Part shown: piece by piece, positions 56,670-64,000 of the stretch
Numbering within the stretch: the stretch's first letter is position 1
Layout: each line of letters begins with the position of its first letter
NCBI GenBank assembly: GCA_938743325.2
Contig: OW568861.1
Location: forward strand, 620,001 to 684,000
Direction of reading: 5' to 3'
Length of the DNA stretch: 64,000 nt
Source: Pycnococcus provasolii
Taxonomy: Eukaryota; Chlorophyta; Pseudoscourfieldiophyceae; Pseudoscourfieldiales; Pycnococcaceae
Translations under genes and position numbers: made by a program
Notes under the pieces: generated by a model
What the model was told of the DNA's origin: nothing
Seen by the model: the letters and a program-made list of their open reading frames with translations, nothing else
Databases searched by the model: none

Positions 56670-59021
56670 ATGGGCGTGTGCTTCTCTGCGTCGTCTTCAT
56701 CAGCATCAGCATCTTCATCTTCATCTTCATCTTCATCTTCTCATGTCCCGGCTTCTGGTGTTCAGCGCACCTCCTTGGTGCAACGTGACGCTCTCGCCTC
56801 CTCCTTAGCCCTCGCAGCCTCTCGTGGCGGGGAACACGTGAAACTCTATAAGCAACTAGACACGCGCATGTGGACCTCCTCGATAAGAAACGATAGTTCC
56901 CTGGCGAGAGAAAGACTCAAGGCGCTCGCTGAGGCGATTGACGCCGTTCTCGTGCCCGCGGTGGATGCGGCGAACGAAGAACTCAAGGGAAGAGGGTGGT
57001 TGCACACGGGTGCAGCAAAAGCGGTGGACTTCTTGCAAGGTGCCGTCGGAAGAGACGGAGCAAGCTGCGTCAGGACCTTCTTGGAATTGACGGAAGCTGT
57101 ACGCGCAACATGCGACGCGAACCTTGCCGCCGCGACGACAAGTCGAGGGCTGGAGCGCATCGTCAGCACGCTCGGCGCCATCTGGCTGCGCGCCGTCACG
57201 CTGAACACGCCGCAGGAGGTGGCGGCGAGAAGGCGTGTGTGGGACAGCGCACGCATGTGCGTGCTTGGCGACCCGACGGACGCTGCCGTCGCTAGCGCCA
57301 TCTCCGCAAACTCCAAGGCGTTGCTTTGCTACGTCGATGCGGGCATCGCCGTCGTGGGCGACTCGTCGTTAGGCGGCATGAACGAAGAATCGCAGCTCGA
57401 GTGCGTGCACGAACGCCGCGCGGATGTTCGCGTGCGTCGCGGTGACGCCGCCGTCGCATTCACGGACACCTTGCTTGCCGCGCGGTCGAGCTCGTGGTGG
57501 TCAAGTCCTGCGCCGCGCAAGCTGTTTCCGTCGTTTGTTGCCGCTGCCACGGGCGTGCCAGAGGGTGGCGAGGGGCATGGGCCACGCAAGGAGCTCTTTC
57601 GCCTCATCGGCGCAGCCATGGTGCAGCCGCCGGCGCACTTGCCCGGCGGTTCGCCACTTTTCGTGGAGAGGGATATTCGAACACACACGGCACGTGGCGA
57701 TTGCCGTGCGCTGTGGTACAATGCCGCGGCGGCGTCGGCGTCGAAGCGGCTGGACGAGTACGAATTCGTGGGGTACATGTGCGGGCAGAGCCTGGTGAAC
57801 AAGAGCCCGCTCGGATGCCGATTCGACCCGTGGCTGCTTGCTCTCGCGCTTCGCGACGTGCTTCAATACGACGGCGAAGATAATCCCGACACATGGCACA
57901 TCGAGCGGGCAAACCTTGCGTCGCTGCAGATGCACGACCCGGATGCGGCGGCGAATGTCAGGCGTGTGCATGACCTGTCCGACAGACACTTCGCGGAATT
58001 GCTGGAATTCGAGGAACTTCCCATGTCGCTCAGCAGAGCTGAATATGTGGAAGGGCACGCGGTGCCTGCCGCGATGCTGCAGCACGATGGGCCGCTGGGC
58101 TCGGCGAGAGAAGCTTTTGCGCGCGGGCTCGCGGCGGCTGTGCACCCGCAAATGCTCGCTCGTTGGCGTGTTTCGGGCCATGAGCTGAGTTGCATGCTGT
58201 ACGGAGGCGACGCCGCGGAGGCGTTCGTGCAGCCCTCCGCGGTGGAGGGTAGTGACGGCGACTTCTTTCCGCTCGTGCAGGAGGCTTTTCAAGTGGCACT
58301 CGAGGATGACCTCATGGAAGAGGAGTATGCGCCGCTCGTCGAGGCTCTATGGCTGGCGCTCGACGGCAAGCCAAGTGGAGAGGCATTTCGCCGCGGGTTT
58401 GTGCGTTTCGCCACGGCTTGTCCTAGCCCGCCGAGCCCATTCCAGAGCGAGCTGCTCAGCGTGTCGCTCGCCTTTGCAGGTCCTGGCAAGCGCGAGTCTG
58501 ACGCGTGGAATGCCTTGCCCACCGCGCACACTTGTGCAAATGCCGTGGAGTTGCCCGACTACCTCTCGGCACTTCGCGCTGGTGCAGCTGACAGTTCTCA
58601 GCTCTTCGACGCAAGCGGCGTGCCGAAGGATCGCGCGGCGGTGGTGGACCTGCTCGCCTCCCGTCTTCGTAATCGATTCGCGATCGCGATGGAGTTCTGC
58701 GGGGACTACGATCTCGATAGCATCGGCGACGACAGCCCCCGCCCCTACGTGGCTGCTCCTGCGCCGGCAAGTTCAGCGATTCTTCGTGAAATGCCGGTAC
58801 ACAGCTCTCGCGTCAACGCCGGCCCGCATGTACCTTTCGTTCTTCCGGGAACCTTGTTCGACTCCGACGTCGAAGCAAGCCAGGATGGCTGCGGCGTGAA
58901 AAACAACGCGCTTTGGGGACCGGTCCTGCGCAGCAGTCCACAGACGGTGCGCAGCAGTCCACAGACGGTGCGCAGCAGTCCACAGACGGTGGACGGTCTG
59001 CTCAGCGAGCTCGACTTGTGA
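56670..59021 (+). CDS. HECT-domain E3 ubiquitin ligase with predicted N-terminal acylation
   Basis: The 783-residue protein starts MGVCFS, fitting N-myristoylation (Gly2, Ser6) with Cys4 open to palmitoylation, followed by a polyserine run. Residues ~285-690 form a HECT domain: GHGPRKELFRLIGAAM, then YEFVGYMCGQSL, and the catalytic motif LPTAHTCANAVELPDY with the thioester cysteine near residue 622. The N-terminal ~280 residues are helical and unassigned; no WW, C2, RCC1 or ankyrin parts are seen. The C-terminus carries three tandem RSSPQTV heptads from a 21-bp DNA repeat, then DGLLSELDL, so the HECT C-tail is extended beyond its usual end. It should ubiquitinate membrane-proximal targets. 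Confidence 0.87.
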   Translation: MGVCFSASSSSASASSSSSSSSSSHVPASGVQRTSLVQRDALASSLALAASRGGEHVKLYKQLDTRMWTSSIRNDSSLARERLKALAEAIDAVLVPAVDAANEELKGRGWLHTGAAKAVDFLQGAVGRDGASCVRTFLELTEAVRATCDANLAAATTSRGLERIVSTLGAIWLRAVTLNTPQEVAARRRVWDSARMCVLGDPTDAAVASAISANSKALLCYVDAGIAVVGDSSLGGMNEESQLECVHERRADVRVRRGDAAVAFTDTLLAARSSSWWSSPAPRKLFPSFVAAATGVPEGGEGHGPRKELFRLIGAAMVQPPAHLPGGSPLFVERDIRTHTARGDCRALWYNAAAASASKRLDEYEFVGYMCGQSLVNKSPLGCRFDPWLLALALRDVLQYDGEDNPDTWHIERANLASLQMHDPDAAANVRRVHDLSDRHFAELLEFEELPMSLSRAEYVEGHAVPAAMLQHDGPLGSAREAFARGLAAAVHPQMLARWRVSGHELSCMLYGGDAAEAFVQPSAVEGSDGDFFPLVQEAFQVALEDDLMEEEYAPLVEALWLALDGKPSGEAFRRGFVRFATACPSPPSPFQSELLSVSLAFAGPGKRESDAWNALPTAHTCANAVELPDYLSALRAGAADSSQLFDASGVPKDRAAVVDLLASRLRNRFAIAMEFCGDYDLDSIGDDSPRPYVAAPAPASSAILREMPVHSSRVNAGPHVPFVLPGTLFDSDVEASQDGCGVKNNALWGPVLRSSPQTVRSSPQTVRSSPQTVDGLLSELDL
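58929..58991 (+). repeat. 21-bp coding tandem repeat, three copies
   Basis: The unit cgcagcagtccacagacggtg is repeated three times, the third diverging in its last bases. It encodes RSSPQTV heptads near the HECT protein C-terminus. Confidence 0.9.
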
Positions 59022-59311
59022 CAAAATCACCTGTAAATTTCGATCAACTAAATTAACAACGAGATAATGTTGGTGATTCTCCCAAATTTCTTGGGCATTT
59101 GTCACAAGTTTTTCAGAAATTAAAACATGTGCTCCCGAGTTCGAGTGCTACTAAAATTTTGGTTTCAGCGGCCGGGATCCCCAACCTCCCCCCGACCAAA
59201 AATCACATGAACAAGGGGAATGGTTCTACAGCGGGTCCCCGCGAACCCGATGGGCTGGTTTTCCCCTCCGACCGAGCTCGCATTCATTCTCTCACAACCA
59301 ACCGTTCGCTC

Positions 59312-60409
59312 ATGTCGCTCTCGTCTCCTCTGGGTGGCGTCGTTGGCTCTATCTTACGCACGATTCCTGGCGCGATTCCTCGCACGATTCCTGGCGCTCT
59401 TCGGCTCCCTGTGTCCTGTGCTCAGCATCTTGCTACCGCCTCTCGCTTCTCCTTCTGCTCATCCAGCTCGGTTTTGCCACAGTTGCCCCGTGGCTTCACG
59501 TCTCTCGCCGCGTCCTCGATTCCGGCTGACCAGAATCCTGCCGAGGCTCCCGAGCTCGGAAGACATGCCAACACATACGCATCCGCGGTTCTGTGTCGTC
59601 TGCCGCTCGTCGTGCCCGAGGACCCGCCGTGGCTGAAAGAGTGGAACGAGTACCTCGAAACGCGCGCGATGGAGAATACCAAAACGCTGCCCGACCGATT
59701 TGGAAACCCGCGATTAAATGAGGACGAGCTGGCCCTGGCTGACACGTGGAAACCTGAGCCAATGGTGTCTGAAGAGGACGAAGATGAGCGCGCGGTGTCG
59801 CTGCGACGTCGCGTGGACAGATTTCTGTACTTTGTGTGCCGAGAACGAGGCGGGCCGTGGATGTTTCCCACAGCTGCGCACAGAGAGGGTGAGACGATAC
59901 GAGGAACAGCACAGCGGGCGCTGCAGGCGGCGATCGGCTGCCAGTGTGTCGCAGGTTCGAACGACGACACGGGCGCTCCGAACGCGCCCAACGCCCATAA
60001 ATTCCCAAGCTCCGGAGGAATCTATGGTGACGTGGACGTTTATTTCGTGGGACACGCGCCTGCGCTTCACGTCCATCTCTTCGACAACCAGTCCCCAGCG
60101 CTCGTGCCTTCCGTGCTCAAGGATGACAAGGCGACGGTGGAAGAAGCGCCAGTTGTACCACCGCGGAAGGGACGCGAGGCGAGGAGCACGGTCTTTTACC
60201 ACCGTGCCATTCTTCTCACGCCAGGACACGACGACGTCGCGTTTGAGAATGCGATGAAACGCGCGGATGCCCAGCGCGGCGGTGTGTCGGCGAAGGATGC
60301 GCTGGAGTGGGCGTGGATCACGCGCGACGAATTCAGCGCCTTTATTGGTGAGACGAGTGGTAGCGGTGCTCCGAAATTTCTTGAGAGACTTCGGCAAATG
60401 GCACAGTAA
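59312..60409 (+). CDS. MRPL46: Mitochondrial large ribosomal subunit protein mL46
   Basis: The 365-residue protein from ATG 59312 has a presequence rich in Ser/Arg/Leu (MSLSSPLGGVVGSILRTIPG). The MRPL46 N-terminal motif follows (SAVLCRLPLVVPEDPPWLKEW, EDELALADTWKPEP), and then a degenerate Nudix fold (RFLYFVCRERGGPWMFPTA, REGETIRGTAQRAL, VDVYFVGHAPALHVHLF). The Nudix box lacks its catalytic REUxEE core, as expected for this structural ribosomal protein. The open frame extends upstream to other ATGs (59208), but only this start gives a clean mitochondrial leader. The decapeptide-like GAIPRTIPGA shows a small internal duplication. It converges with the FHA-RING gene. Confidence 0.87.
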   Translation: MSLSSPLGGVVGSILRTIPGAIPRTIPGALRLPVSCAQHLATASRFSFCSSSSVLPQLPRGFTSLAASSIPADQNPAEAPELGRHANTYASAVLCRLPLVVPEDPPWLKEWNEYLETRAMENTKTLPDRFGNPRLNEDELALADTWKPEPMVSEEDEDERAVSLRRRVDRFLYFVCRERGGPWMFPTAAHREGETIRGTAQRALQAAIGCQCVAGSNDDTGAPNAPNAHKFPSSGGIYGDVDVYFVGHAPALHVHLFDNQSPALVPSVLKDDKATVEEAPVVPPRKGREARSTVFYHRAILLTPGHDDVAFENAMKRADAQRGGVSAKDALEWAWITRDEFSAFIGETSGSGAPKFLERLRQMAQ

Positions 60410-60579
60410 CACGTACTTCAATGTGAATCGTATTTTGTGAATGTTACTTTTTTCTCCTCTTCAATCAACACATCAAAATTATCACCACCACTTCCTCAAC
60501 AAATATTTCCGCAACGCATCATCACGCGCATCAGACAACAAGCGTACACCCTGATGTGCACGAAAGTTTAGGGTTGAAA

Positions 60580-63030
60580 TCAATCGTCTGCTCGTGCATC
60601 TGGAAGAGCATCGTCGTGAGCTGCTGTGGTAAGCCGCTCTCGTCCCTCCGATGGTCGATCTAAGACCCCGGCGACGCTGGCGAGGATCATGCCAGCGTCT
60701 TCCACCATGGTGGTGTTGCCCAACACAGCAATGTCCGACGCACCAATGCGAAAATTTATCAGGTCCTCCTGGCGTATGCCGTGAGGGGGCTCCGTTATAA
60801 GCACCGCGCTCCCAGGAGCATGAGCTGGCACGTTGCTCGCAGGTGCAGCGCGTGGCAACTGCTCCCTGTTCGAAGGACGACCAACGCGCTCCCGTCGTCG
60901 AAGGATGACGTTATGAAGCGTCTCCAAAATTCGCTGGCGGTCCGCGCGACGTGTCACATGCTGCACTGCTGGCGCTCGCTCTCCGCTGCCGCCGCCGCCG
61001 CCGCCGCTCTGGCGTGCTGCCGCCGTCCTGTTAATCAGCTCGGCAAACGACGGCGAGACCATGGCGAGTCCCTGCCGGAGTGCCTGAGATGCCTCCTGTT
61101 GTTGAGCCTCCTGCTGCTGCGGCGACTGCTCCGCGGCAGCCTGCCCGACGTTCGCGGGTTGTAAGGCATCGGCTGGCGGCGGCACCCCCAGGGCGTTTGA
61201 GGGTGGCGCTGCTGATGGAAATGCGCCGCCGCCGCCGCCGCCCGTGCGCCTTGAGCGATTCGATGCAACCACACGGTGTCCGGCAGACCGCAGAGATTGC
61301 GAGGTCTGGCGCAGCGCAGTCATCAGCTCCTCGAGCACGTTGTCGCCACGCTGGTTCGTCAGCATGTGCTGCAGCGCATGCGCGACGTCGCCGCCGCGCT
61401 GACGCGTCGCCTGGCAGCGGCGAGCCCGCTCGAGGCGGTTTCTCACCTTGGACTCGATCGCCTCGCGTCGCGCGTCACGCTCCTTGCGATCTGACTCTGA
61501 CATGTGCGGAACGCAAATGCGCTCGATCATCGCGTCGATGGAGCGCACTGGCACAGGCGGACCTTCAGGCGTGCAGCGGCACACAGGGCACGCCTCGCTC
61601 TTCTCGCGCCACCTGAAGATGCACTCTCCACAGAAATTGTGTCCACATCCAATGGCATGCGCGCCGACGAGCCAGTCCTGGCAGATGGGACACTGCCACT
61701 CCGACTCCATCTCCTTGAAGAACGGCTCGCTGCCTGGCACGGGATTCAGCACCGTCTTGCGACGCTTCGCAACCGGAGGCGGTGGCTGAGACGTACAGGC
61801 TTCCGGGGCGGGTCGTTTTTTGGACTCCTGCTGGTCACCACGCTCGTGCTGAGGACTGTTGCCGTCGTCGTCGTCCGAGGCTGCGACAACAATAGCCTCC
61901 TGCTGACTCTGCTGCTGACGCGCTGGTAACAACGGGCTGACGACGACGTCGTCGTCGTCGTCGTCGTTTATGTTGTTGTTGTTCTCAACGAGGGCAGCCC
62001 TGCCAGCGGAGGCTCTGGTCTCGCGAACTGGCGCTCCTTCCGCAGCGTTTTCGTTGGCGGCGGCAGGAGCACCAGCATCAGCTTCTTCGTAGTCGTTCGC
62101 TGCCGCGGGAGCACCAGCCGCGTCGCCGTCGCCAGCTTCGTCGAAGTAGAAGCGGTACGGATTTTCCACCTTCCTTCCGGCTCGTATCACCTCCTCAGGT
62201 CCACCGAACGTGACAATATCTCGGTCGCGCAAGGCGATGCGCGCATACCTGGGAATGGGCTCGCCGTTGACGTACGTTCCGTTCATCGAGCCGTTGTCCT
62301 CGACGAAGAAGCGCGACCGCAGTCCGCTGTTGCTATTCGCGGCTGTTGCTGCTGCATGTGCTGCCGCTGCCGCCGCCGCCGCCGCTGCCACGGCTGCTGC
62401 AGGCGTTCCCGCGCCTGGCGAGTTGGCTGTGTTTATGAGTGCTGCTTCGGCAGCAGCGGCAGCCGCCGCGGCCGCCGCGTGGGAGTCCTCAAGTTCATCT
62501 TCGCGGTACAAAACAGCGTGCGTTCGTGAGATGAGCAGCGGTATGGTATCGTAGTTTTCCAGCACGACATCGTTGTCGTGGTTCCTTCCGACAGTCTGTG
62601 GGTTGGTTTGAAATATGACTTCTCGCGGCACGAGTGGTTGGTTTTGCTGCTGCTGCTGCTGCTGCTGCTGGTTTACGTTTGTTGTTGTTGGGGGGTGTTG
62701 AGGCCGTTGGTTTATGTCGAGAGCCCCAGATGGCGATGCACCATGATTCCCCGCCTCATTATTGTTATCTTGCCCGAGCACTTCTTGTCGGTGTTGTATT
62801 ACGTCACGCAGCGTCCCTGCAGCAGTAAGGTGATTCCTCTGCTGCTGCTGCTGCTCGGCGTTGTTGTTGTTGTTATTGTTGTTGTTATTGTCCTGGAGAT
62901 GAGCCTGAGCTCCCCCAAGGTTAACCAAACCAACCCGCGTTTCCCCAGGTTGGGAGCCAGGTTGAGCTGCTTCACCGCCAGCTGCTGCTGCTGCTGCTGC
63001 TGCTGTGACGGGTCCAAGGTAGCGCAGCAT
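60580..63030 (-). CDS. FHA-RING E3 ubiquitin ligase (CHFR/RNF8-like)
   Basis: The 816-residue protein starts MLRYLGPVTAA, with Ala, Asn and Gln homopolymer runs in the first 250 residues. An FHA phosphopeptide-binding domain follows, with QTVGRNHDNDVVL, LISRTHAVLY and DNGSMNGTYVNGEPI, interrupted by a polyalanine insert of about 50 residues. A C3HC4 RING has EWQCPICQDWLVGAHAIGCGHNFCGECIF and CPVCR, then a helical charged segment. FHA plus RING is the layout of CHFR and RNF8, mitotic-stress and DNA-damage ligases. The unassigned C-terminal third has Gln- and Gly-rich stretches and ends DDALPDARADD. The CHFR PAR-binding zinc finger is not evident. Confidence 0.87.
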   Translation of the reverse strand: MLRYLGPVTAAAAAAAAGGEAAQPGSQPGETRVGLVNLGGAQAHLQDNNNNNNNNNNAEQQQQQRNHLTAAGTLRDVIQHRQEVLGQDNNNEAGNHGASPSGALDINQRPQHPPTTTNVNQQQQQQQQQNQPLVPREVIFQTNPQTVGRNHDNDVVLENYDTIPLLISRTHAVLYREDELEDSHAAAAAAAAAAEAALINTANSPGAGTPAAAVAAAAAAAAAAHAAATAANSNSGLRSRFFVEDNGSMNGTYVNGEPIPRYARIALRDRDIVTFGGPEEVIRAGRKVENPYRFYFDEAGDGDAAGAPAAANDYEEADAGAPAAANENAAEGAPVRETRASAGRAALVENNNNINDDDDDDVVVSPLLPARQQQSQQEAIVVAASDDDDGNSPQHERGDQQESKKRPAPEACTSQPPPPVAKRRKTVLNPVPGSEPFFKEMESEWQCPICQDWLVGAHAIGCGHNFCGECIFRWREKSEACPVCRCTPEGPPVPVRSIDAMIERICVPHMSESDRKERDARREAIESKVRNRLERARRCQATRQRGGDVAHALQHMLTNQRGDNVLEELMTALRQTSQSLRSAGHRVVASNRSRRTGGGGGGAFPSAAPPSNALGVPPPADALQPANVGQAAAEQSPQQQEAQQQEASQALRQGLAMVSPSFAELINRTAAARQSGGGGGGSGERAPAVQHVTRRADRQRILETLHNVILRRRERVGRPSNREQLPRAAPASNVPAHAPGSAVLITEPPHGIRQEDLINFRIGASDIAVLGNTTMVEDAGMILASVAGVLDRPSEGRERLTTAAHDDALPDARADD

Positions 63031-64000
63031 CCTCTCTTTAATACTAAGCTTACAAGAAACCCACCAAGAGATGACACTACTGAGAGTGAGAGTTTGTGCG
63101 ACTCTTCAAGATGCCCACGAATGGAGCGAGCAGATGGTGCTTCACGAAGGGGAGGGAGGGACCCAGGAGGGAGTGCGCGTAGGTAGGGGCAGAGAACAGG
63201 GGGAGGGAGGGAGCGGGGAAGACGAGAGAGAAAAGAGGGGAGAGGGAGACGAAGCGTGGACCAGAATAGTACTTAGACTACAATACAACCCCCAGGGGAC
63301 GGGACTGCTTTGCTTTGGTGAGTTTTCCGAGTCTCTTTCCGAGCCTGCTTTGCAGTGTTTTGCAGACCCTGAAAAAAAACTGGGGGAGGGAGGGACTGCT
63401 CTGGTCCCCAGAGTAAAAAGAGGGGAAATCCTTTGGAAGTTCGACCTATGGTTGCGTTGGTTGGTTGGGACTGGTCCTGGGGTTTCGCTGTTGCTTGGGT
63501 TTACTTTTGATGCCTCCTAGGGTTATTTATTGTTAGGGTTGTTCTGCTCTCTGCTCCGGTTTCCCTGCTCTTTTTTCTCCTCTGGTTGCCAGGTTGTTGA
63601 CTCTTTTCTTTGTGTTTATTGCGACTTTCTGTTCGTCTCCGCCGTTGCTGTTGCTTTGTGTTGTTTTCCTGATTTCTTCCTTTTTGTGTTTTCCTGATTT
63701 CTTCCTTTTTGTGTTTTTGTTTTTTTGTTTTTTTTGTGTTTTTGTGTTTCACGCGCATTTCTCCGCTCCGACGCGTGATTCGACGGCGTTTCCTACCGGT
63801 ACAGGTTTACGGTGTTTCTCTCTGCTTGTGTGGTCGCATCAGACTGACTGTTCAGACGCAGTGAGCACTGAGCAGACACCTTACAGGTCTATCGTAATAA
63901 ACCTTTCTTAACTATCAAAACCTGTAGATGTCGAAAGTGACGTCACGTACTGTGCGCAATCTGTTCCTCTGATATCTCTGGTCTGAACCACGACTGGACC
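63031..64000. other. Window end: no gene seen; purine-rich and T-rich tracts
   Basis: The + strand is purine-rich at 63135-63260 and 63370-63430. At 63662-63715 a 25-bp T-rich unit, tcctgatttcttcctttttg and following bases, is tandemly duplicated inside a long T-rich tract (63590-63750). A single ttaggg occurs at about 63532. Reading frames here are low-complexity. The stretch is probably the promoter side of the FHA-RING gene and an intergenic region running off the window. Confidence 0.5.

Noticed and set aside
1-64000. tRNA or rRNA genes
   Set aside because: I looked for T-loop GGTTCGANNC-type sequences with matching arms and for conserved rRNA blocks; the one GGTTCGAA seen (about 59955) lies in the mL46 coding sequence without cloverleaf arms.

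Overview
The window is nuclear DNA of a photosynthetic eukaryote, most likely a small green alga with a compact genome. Eukaryotic content is plain: HECT, USP, SNF2, E2F, WDR12, mL46, TBC and RNase P proteins, plus two GT-AG introns of 76-78 bp. Plastid biology is equally plain: chlorophyll synthase, phosphoglycolate phosphatase, a TGD3-type lipid-transport ATPase, a VKOR-thioredoxin fusion, a starch-binding-domain protein and a predicted thylakoid-lumen protein. Their leaders look like simple transit peptides without a preceding signal peptide, which favours a primary (green) plastid. TGTAA, the usual green-algal polyadenylation signal, lies at or just past many stop codons. A prasinophyte-grade picoalga fits, but the sequence alone does not name the species.

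Layout. 1-11.7 kb: long-chain prenyl diphosphate synthase, cytochrome b5-desaturase, AnmK-like kinase, a 1.6-kb purine-rich spacer, E2F, diflavin reductase, a lumen protein and POP4. 11.9-15.4 kb: a fossil tyrosine-recombinase retroelement with a second element nested inside it. 15.4-26 kb: ankyrin-kinase with a CaaX end, TBC Rab-GAP, DDAH, an ERMP1-like M28 protease and ETHE1. 26.2-27.3 kb: a Harbinger-like non-autonomous transposon with clear TIRs and a TAA target duplication. 27.5-38.1 kb: 1-Cys peroxiredoxin, USP, serine carboxypeptidase, TGD3, a CBM20 protein and a repeat-built basic protein. 38.8-39.2 kb: broken glycosyltransferase-like fragments. 39.3-51.7 kb: SNF2-RING-PHD ATPase, phosphoglycolate phosphatase, CCCH-FtsJ fusion, a DUF2301-like membrane protein, chlorophyll synthase, a small membrane protein and WDR12. 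52-63 kb: a membrane-anchored METTL24-like protein, a glycine-zipper protein, LTO1, an acylated HECT ligase, mL46 and an FHA-RING protein.

Genes are mostly single-exon and often alternate in strand. Convergent pairs end 55-170 bp apart. Blocks of telomere-type repeat (TTAGGG/CCCTAA) sit upstream of start codons, mostly in spacers between divergent genes, and are absent from the convergent spacers. This shared promoter feature is the most striking non-coding pattern. No operon-like pathway cluster, CRISPR array, tRNA or rRNA gene was found, and nothing here is clearly a new defence or metabolic system. The strongest oddities are the repeat-marked promoters, the nested fossil beside the kinase promoter, the CCCH-FtsJ fusion, the RING-PHD arrangement in the SNF2 protein and the lipidated HECT and kinase proteins.
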